Assembly: GCA_032718475.1 (NCBI GenBank) | Contig: JAUCBJ010003906.1 | Span: 1-23,216 of the forward strand | Direction of reading: 5' to 3' | Source: Nemertoderma westbladi | Taxonomy: Eukaryota > Xenacoelomorpha > Nemertodermatida > Nemertodermatidae | DNA: 23,216 nt | Shown here: positions 17,106 to 23,216 of the stretch, piece by piece | How positions within the stretch are numbered: the stretch's first letter is position 1 | How the letters are laid out: the number at the start of each line of letters is the position of its first letter | Program-made: the position numbers and the translations under genes | Notes under the pieces: generated by a model | Databases searched by the model: none | Seen by the model: only the letters and a program-made list of their open reading frames with translations | What the model was told of the DNA's origin: nothing

Positions 17106-18746
17106 CTATCGTGTTTTCATTTTTACTCTGTTCCTTTTGCGAAACAGGTTTTGGAAGTATTTACAGCAAAACAGAAGAATAGTAACGGATATTACAACTC
17201 CAATAAGTACAAACAGCAACACGTCAATGAGAAAATATTGGAAGAAATTCAGATTGTGAGCAGCAGATCGAAGATGTTGTGAGCCATGCTGGATTACGTG
17301 TTCTGTCCAAAACGTAAATGTTTCTATTGGAGGAACGGGTGTAGATTTCATCAGTTTCGACAAATATTGAGCATTTTTGGAATACGATTCATTCATAAGG
17401 ATCATTTGGATTTTGTTGTAGAATTGTTCACCAGTCAACGTTTTCATGTGACTTATCACACTGGCCATACCCCTTCGTTCTAAATGCACCAAATTATATT
17501 CAGCATCGGTGCCCATTGGCAAACAAAGAATCGGAACCCCGTTATAAATTCCCTCGTAGAGACTGCTGAGACCGCCGTGTGTAACAAACAATCTTGTCGC
17601 TGGATGACCTATTAAATCGTGTTGTGGCAGCCATTCAAGAAAGTGAACATTACTTGGTAAATCTTTTCTGTCGAATCCCTTGATTGCACGACAAAAAACT
17701 TGCTGTTTCACTTTAGAAAATCCAAGCATCAACTCCCTTATAAAATCTTTTGGTAATGATTTCAATATTGATCCTACAGAAAACACAATAATTCCATGCT
17801 CTTTTGAGGAGTCTATGATTTTCATAATATTATAAGGTAAGGGTTTGGGTTTACTCAATTTAAATCCTCCTATATATGCGACATTTGGCATCGATGGTCT
17901 GGGATATTCGAAGATTAAATTTGAATGTATGAAAGTGTATTCTGCCTGAGCGAAAGTATCAAACATACTAATACTCGGAAGTATGTTGAGTTCTTGTTTG
18001 ATGGTTTCTCCAACGCTAAGGAATGCGTAATCCCTGAAGATGCTTCCAGTAGTGAAGGCAATGACATTCATGAATCTTTGAAAGAAACTCATATTATCCG
18101 TAAACCCAGTGACTGGTACGGGAATGTAAGACAAAGGTGAAGGAACATTCGCCAAATGATATAATACTGCAGGTTCCATCGGGATCATACCAGGGATGAA
18201 GTTGATATAGGATATCCCTAATTTTTGTGCCATTAAATTGCCACAACCAAACGGCATAATGTTGATCACAGCCATATCCCAAGGCACTTGTTTCAGTTTG
18301 CTAAACATGGTCTCATCAGTTAAGATAAGTCGACACATATCTGAACTAACATCCATTAAATCACTGAAACCACCAGAAAGCAGGATTTCCTTAGTAGATT
18401 TATCTTGGACTTTTTGGTCAAAAAATGATGTTGTAACTTCCTCTGCGCGCCTGATTAAGTCGCTTTCCATGGTACCATTACCTCCATATTTATAAAGCGT
18501 ATAATTCGCATCATCTAATATTTTGAGAGCGTGTCCCACAATCATACCAACATTGTGACCTCGAGCATCTAAAGCCTTTGCCATTTCATGTCCCAAAAGG
18601 TAGTGACTGCGTCCAACTGTTGAAACACCTGGTATCCATATTATAATGTTGGATGATAAATTGCTTTGGATTAGGGTCAGACATACTGTTATTACTAGAG
18701 CTAAACTTGTTTTAGTCATTTTATAAATTAATAGTAAAATACACAA
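17106..18746 (-). CDS. UDP-glycosyltransferase-like protein, copy B (546 aa)
   Basis: Tandem paralogue of 7413-9065, also a single uninterrupted exon. It has a signal peptide at about residues 11-28, His48 in SHYLLGHEM, PSPLSYIP (202-209), WLPQ (372-375), THGG (389-392), an anchor at about 508-529, and a KMKTR tail giving a KxKxx ER-retention signal. Relative to copy A it lacks five residues between INI and PFGCGN and one residue before PMEP. It shares the unusual Asn162 at the expected catalytic Asp and the Asp414-Ala415 pair in the donor site. Met10 (codon 18717-18719) aligns with Met8 of copy A and is the likelier start. The C-terminal donor domain is very close to copy A, while the N-terminal acceptor domain is clearly diverged. 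Enzyme activity is uncertain. Confidence 0.93.
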   Translation of the reverse strand: MCILLLIYKMTKTSLALVITVCLTLIQSNLSSNIIIWIPGVSTVGRSHYLLGHEMAKALDARGHNVGMIVGHALKILDDANYTLYKYGGNGTMESDLIRRAEEVTTSFFDQKVQDKSTKEILLSGGFSDLMDVSSDMCRLILTDETMFSKLKQVPWDMAVINIMPFGCGNLMAQKLGISYINFIPGMIPMEPAVLYHLANVPSPLSYIPVPVTGFTDNMSFFQRFMNVIAFTTGSIFRDYAFLSVGETIKQELNILPSISMFDTFAQAEYTFIHSNLIFEYPRPSMPNVAYIGGFKLSKPKPLPYNIMKIIDSSKEHGIIVFSVGSILKSLPKDFIRELMLGFSKVKQQVFCRAIKGFDRKDLPSNVHFLEWLPQHDLIGHPATRLFVTHGGLSSLYEGIYNGVPILCLPMGTDAEYNLVHLERRGMASVISHMKTLTGEQFYNKIQMILMNESYSKNAQYLSKLMKSTPVPPIETFTFWTEHVIQHGSQHLRSAAHNLNFFQYFLIDVLLFVLIGVVISVTILLFCCKYFQNLFRKRNRVKMKTR

Positions 18747-19559
18747 TCATCTTTTTAGTATAAAAAGTATTAATAGGAACATAATTATCCATATCCTATA
18801 CCATCAATTATGGCTGGCTAGCTACTATACTTCGCTAATATTTACTTTCTTGTCACCTTTGACCAGTGACCACCAGTTAGGTAATTAATTACCACTGAAA
18901 TATCGACCTTGAATTTTTTGTAACGCTTTATACACATTTAATTCTGGTTCTTTCTATGTTTATCCACATTTAAACCATTATTGTTTGATTCCAGCAATAA
19001 GCAGCCAGTCAATGTATTAAGACTAAAACGCCTTAAAGAGGAAAAGAGGAGGAAATGTGTCCTGAGGTTGGGGTTAGCAACATCTATTAGTATGCTGGTC
19101 CCTATCGTACACCAATGTTATGTACAGATCAAAATTTAAATGAGAAGAAATCACAACATACAAATTAAACTGTAGGTAGAGCCTTTTCCCATGAGAAGAA
19201 ATCTCACCCCTTTTTAAACAATCGAGGGTTTTGTCTGATCTCAATTGCAGCAAAGTCATTCAATGATTCATTATATTTTGTTTAATGAGTTTTATGTACC
19301 CAGTGTCACGTTCTCGCCTTTTTACGAACTGTTGTCAAAAATATATTGTCCATATAGTTTATTTCCAAATTTATGTATTTCTGTTCCCCGCACCCTATTA
19401 TGGCCTATGTATGTAAGAGTTTATATGTGAAAAACAAAAATTGTGGTTTCGTACAATGCAAAATTATAATTGCGGATAAACTGACGTATGTGTCTTATAA
19501 AAGTAAAAGTAAATTTTCTTCGGTCGCTAGGCCAGGGATTACGCACTAAGTCTGACGAC
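18747..19559. other. 5' flank of UGT copy B and unassigned sequence
   Basis: No similarity to the 5' flank of copy A beyond the first few bases. On the minus strand a TATA-like tttttatact lies about 40 bp upstream of the start, which is weak evidence. The small open frames at 19074-19430 have no family features. Confidence 0.45.
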
Positions 19560-19747
19560 TTATTTCCAAACTTCAGTACTCATATAGCTACCACTGAAGG
19601 ATGCAAGGCAAAGATGCACCCTAGCTGGTCCCTTTAAACCATTCGTGCCGAAACGAAAACTGCCCTGGCCTATGTAAGGATCGAACCCACGACCTAAGGG
19701 AGATGTTAATTCAATGCAAGCACTACACCTGAACATAAAGCCGCCAC
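19560..19747 (-). mobile_element. tRNA-derived SINE
   Basis: On the minus strand gggttcgatcc (19688-19678) is a textbook Pol III B box. About 45 bases upstream, tgttcaggtgtagtgc resembles the tRNA D-arm and A box (tagctcaggtgg.agagc type). The 5' start is near 19747, with ggcggct in place of the acceptor stem. The anticodon region does not fold as a proper tRNA, and about 115 bp of non-tRNA body follows. It is therefore a SINE rather than a tRNA gene. The 3' limit is approximate, and I do not recognise the family. Confidence 0.7.
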
Positions 19748-20027
19748 ACCTTGATAAATAGACGCATGTTAACCGCCACCTTACTATGGTAAGTAAATAA
19801 CGCCAAACTATCATCACAATAAAAATACAGAAAATAAATAAACAAATAAAAACAGTTTAAATTAAAGTCCGCCTTTCCATAGCCCATGACAACAAAATTT
19901 ATAATTGTTGTTTTATCTATTATTGATATGAATGGAAAGCTTGCTGTATGTAGGATTCTAAAACTGTTTAAGAAAGATATCTTCAGTATTGAGATATGAT
20001 AAATTTTGCAATTCACTAGAAGTCCTA
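19748..20027. other. Unassigned, A-rich stretch
   Basis: Contains an AT-rich run with repeated aaataaa units near 19825-19860. No gene is recognised. Confidence 0.4.
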
Positions 20028-20698
20028 GCACTATTACTACTAATACAAGGGGGCTGCACATTGAGATGCCATGCTGGCTTAACAAAAAATGTGTGCCACT
20101 GTCATGTGATCCACATTGACATGCTACAATGCAGGATGTATTAATAATGCTATGCCGTCTTATCGACAAAATTGCGCCGCCACAACTCCCTATCACCCAT
20201 GACATTTGCTAGATCATCCGCATCTTCAAGGCCAGTGTCCTTTAAGATGCGTCTTAAGATAGTCATGGGCTGTCCGCCATCATGCGTATTCACTCCATTA
20301 GGCCGCCAAAGCACAACATTATGCACTGGCTGGTCCTCACGGCGAAAGCGCAATGTCCTGCGAAGCTGAGGCGGTTTTCAAATCTCAAGCTTGGGGGACC
20401 AATGAGATACCTCCGATGTTTTATAGTGTTCGGTTGGTGATGTGTACATTGTACTTGACACACTGAAATGACTTAGCATTCATGTGTATGTGCCATCCTC
20501 TAATTTGGTAACCTCAGCAGATAGAGCCCAGCATGAACTCACATAGAGGAGTACTGAAACTACTGGTGCTCTAAATAATCGGACCTTAAGTTTCCGATTA
20601 ATTCTATGTGACTTCCATATCCTGGATAGCCCTTTCAACGCTGTCCATACCTTTTCCGTACTTATCCTGTCTTCCGGATCCATTATCACAGGTAACAT
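20028..20698 (-). pseudogene. LINE C-terminal remnant (right copy)
   Basis: Same family as 5204-5786. The minus strand has MDPEDRISTEKVWTALKG, RIWKSHRINRKLKVRLF, VLLYVSSCWALSAE and, in a second frame, FRREDQPVHNVVLW, GGQPMTILRRILKD and DADDLANVMGDRELW. The two parts are in different frames (20480-20698 and 20150-20353) with decayed sequence between them. The 3' end carries a degraded (TAG)n tail near 20028-20043. The upstream end is the start of the spacer shared with 133-727. Confidence 0.85.
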
Positions 20699-21095
20699 AG
20701 CCAGAAAACATACGAATTACATTAATTATCTCAAAAGATTCATAACATGTTAAGCTTTCTCATTATCTGAAATGTTTGCAATTTAATATATTTGATAGGA
20801 TAGAAATTATCAATTTTACAAATTGTGTATCCGGTTCAGTGTGACAAACATCCAATAAAGGCAGGTTTAAAATGTGCTTCCCGCTCTAACTCTAACTTGC
20901 ACTGTATTTCTCTGTAATTTCTGGGCGTTTTCAGAAAATAACTGGTGGTTTAAAGAAAAGGGTTTGACAGAGATAATTTTGTACCTTGGGAGTTAGTGTG
21001 GCACCCTAGCAGCCTCAAAGGTTGCCTCGTATTTTTTGTTTTTTTTGTCTTTTTTGTTTATTTTCAAAAAAAAACACTCAACCTCAACCAGTATT
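20563..21095. repeat. Paralogous block, partner of 133-727
   Basis: Collinear with 133-727 across the LINE fragment and the non-coding spacer. It ends at acctcaaccagtatt (21081-21095), the same point where the left copy ends. In the left copy the next 110 bp lead to a UGT 3' end; here a tattgag repeat and a LINE follow instead. Confidence 0.8.
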
Positions 21096-21128
21096 GAGTA
21101 TTGAGTATCGAGTTGGTCATATACCTCG

Positions 21129-23216
21129 AATAAAATTAAAAAAACTGACAAATTTGATATTTGTTATAAAGATTTAGAAAAAATTTGTGAAAAACATGTT
21201 CAGAAAAAAACAGTATCACCTCGAAAAATGCCCGATAAACCTTGGATGACTGAATCTCTTGTATCCAGTACCATACAAAAAAATAAATTATACCGGAAGT
21301 ACTTAAAAAAACCCAACAGAATCAAACCACTCAATATTTAAAAAGTACCGTAATAAATTAACATCTTCGCTACGTTCAGCAGAAAAACTATACTACCATA
21401 AACAATTTCAAGAGAACTCAAACAACATAAAAAAACATGGTTGATTATAAACTCTGCTCTATCTAAGTCTAAGAAATTAAACATTCCACGTCAGTTAACA
21501 GTTCGATCAGATAACGCAATAGAAACTATCACAGATCCTTCAAGAATCGCAACTATTCTAAATAATCATTTTGCTACGATAGGACCACTACTTAATAACA
21601 AAATCCCTTCATCAAACCGCTCCCCACTGCGCCATATCCAACACTCTAACAGATATTTTAACTCTTTTTCATTAGTAGAAACTTCACATGTAGAAGTGCA
21701 ATACTACCTTCTTCATCTCAATCCTAAATCCTAATGATACTCTTCCAACTAAACTTATAATGTTAGCAGCTCAACCTATTTCTATCCATCTCAATTACTT
21801 AATAAACCTCTTCATCTCTCTCGGTTTTTTTCCAGACTCACTTAAAATTGCGAAAATTATCGCATCTTTCAAATCTGAAGACCCATCCGATCCAAGCAAT
21901 TATAGACCCATATCCCTTTTGCCTGTCCTTAGTAAAATAATAGAACAAATAACCAATTCACAGTTACTTTCATATCTCAATAAATTCTCAATTCTCTCAT
22001 TCTCCCAATATGGTTTCCGTCATAAAATCTCAACTTATCATGCATTACTTTCTGTAGTTGAAAAAATCTATCAGGCCTTAGACGATAAGAACTCAACATG
22101 CGCCATTTACATAGACCTGAAAAAAGCATTTGACACCATCAATCACGAGATTTTTCTCAAAAAACTTGAATGTTACGGTATTCGCGGCATCCCCTTACAA
22201 TTAATAACTAGTTTTTTTATCATATAGATTCCAATGTGTTTCTATCTCTAATCATCATTCATCCCTTCTATCTCTAACCTGTGGAGCGCAGCAAGGCGGG
22301 GTTCTGTCACCATTGCTATTCCTTCTATATATTAGTGACCTACCTAAATGTACTAACCTATTAACTACTCTCTTTGCCGACGATACGACTCTCTTTCAGT
22401 CAGCAAACAATATAATGAACCTAATTATTGATACTAATATAGAGATGTCTGATTGGTTGATCGATAATCGCTAATCTCTAAATCTTTCCAAAACTGAATA
22501 TACTATCTTTACGAACTACCGGCATAATTTAGATAATTTACCTCCAATAAAAATAAATTCCAATAATGCAAAAAAATCCCAATGTACAAAATTCTTAGGC
22601 ATCTATGTAGACAATAAACTCTCATGGAAACCTCACATAAAATATATTATTACGAAAATTTCTAGAACTTCAGGCATTTTTTATAGGTTGCGCCATATTT
22701 TTCCTCTGAATATTCTACGTCAGCTGTACTTTACTTTGATACACCCCTATCTATCCTATGGACTAATTCTGTGGGGGAGTACGTACTCTACTATAATAAA
22801 ACCGCTTCGTACTAAAGTAAATATATTAATCAGATGCATAACATTTTCTCAATATGAAGCCTCTTCAAATCCCATTTACAAAACACTCCACATTCTACCT
22901 CTTAATCTACTATATAAACATCAACTAGCGCTCTTCATGTATGACATAAATAACTCTCTATCCGGAACTACTGATATAGGAAATTTTTTTAGAAAAACTG
23001 AATCAATACACAGGTACCTCACTCGCTCTTCCTCTCGCGGCGATTATTACATACAAACTGCCCGACTCACGTCTACCCAACAATCCGTAAGCTTCCAAGG
23101 CCCCCTGATCTGGAATGTCATCCCACCCTATATCCGGGAAAAGAAATCCAAAGTTTCATTTTCCCGAACTTACAAAAAAATACTGTTCTCTCAAATATAA
23201 TAGGTCTCCTCTAATT
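21129..23216 (+). pseudogene. Decayed CR1/Jockey-type LINE, 5'-truncated
   Basis: A nearly complete linker, RT and C-terminal region broken by stops and frame changes. From 21129 the frame reads through KPWMTESLVSS to a stop near 21340; it shifts near 21337 (KKYRNKLTSSLRSAEKLYY) and again in an A-run near 21429-21435. RT parts include NYRPISLLPVLSKIIE (about 21899-21946), DLKKAFDTINHE (about 22115-22150), a frameshift in a T-run at 22212-22218, GAQQGGVLSPLLF (about 22286-22324), FADD (about 22373-22384) and a stop at 22472. The last part (22688-23200) is open and ends in TAA. It differs from the element at 3332-5019, so it is another family. The 3' UTR lies beyond the window. It cannot move on its own. 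Confidence 0.9.

Larger units (their letters stand above)
13011..18746. repeat. Segmental duplication, block B
   Basis: Collinear partner of 974-9065, lacking both LINE insertions. It has the intact empty sites at 15314-15330 and 15496-15505. Indels relative to A include a longer poly-C (21 against 15), a net loss of about 47 bp near 15085-15235, and two fewer minisatellite units. Confidence 0.95.

Noticed and set aside
17286-18495. Plus-strand frames and an extra minus-strand frame within UGT copy B
   Set aside because: Shadows of the minus-strand UGT frame.
19678-19747. A functional tRNA gene
   Set aside because: The A and B boxes are tRNA-like, but acceptor and anticodon stems do not pair and a SINE body follows.

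Overview
The window is eukaryotic, AT-rich and very repeat-dense. It looks like a marine invertebrate genome. The evidence is two long intronless animal-type UDP-glycosyltransferase (UGT) genes with signal peptides and C-terminal membrane anchors, several animal non-LTR retrotransposon (LINE) remnants, a tRNA-derived SINE, and abundant minisatellites. I see no bacterial gene organisation, no CRISPR array and no rRNA gene. The species and even the phylum cannot be fixed from this sequence alone.

The main structure is a tandem duplication. Block A (974-9065) and block B (13011-18746) are collinear. Each holds about 1.3 kb of tandem-repeat and poly-C sequence, a further repeat-rich stretch, about 1.6 kb of 3' intergenic DNA, and one UGT gene on the minus strand (7413-9065 and 17106-18746). 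The blocks differ mainly because two LINEs inserted into block A only. One is at 3332-5019 (plus strand, open RT frame) and one at 5204-5786 (minus strand, 10-bp target duplication). Block B keeps both empty sites. Intergenic DNA in the two blocks is almost identical, while the UGT N-terminal halves are clearly diverged and the 5' flanks are unrelated.

Other UGT debris shows that the array was once larger. A 3'-terminal remnant (838-973) abuts block A, and an internal fragment with a stop and a frameshift lies at 10238-10524. The window's two ends are also related: 133-727 matches 20563-21095, each being a LINE fragment plus the same spacer. On the left this spacer leads into a UGT 3' end. 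On the right it is interrupted by a decayed LINE (21129 to the window end), so another UGT may lie beyond the right edge.

Between the blocks (9066-13010) are a LINE remnant with a 149-bp tandem duplication, the UGT fragment, a foldback element with arms of about 0.27-0.35 kb, and a third copy of the tandem-repeat module. Right of block B lie a SINE (19560-19747) and further LINE pieces.

Functionally the only intact host genes are the two UGTs. They should be ER-membrane enzymes of lipophilic-compound conjugation by fold. Both replace residues that are normally catalytic or sugar-contacting (Asp to Asn, and Asp-Gln to Asp-Ala), so their activity cannot be assumed.
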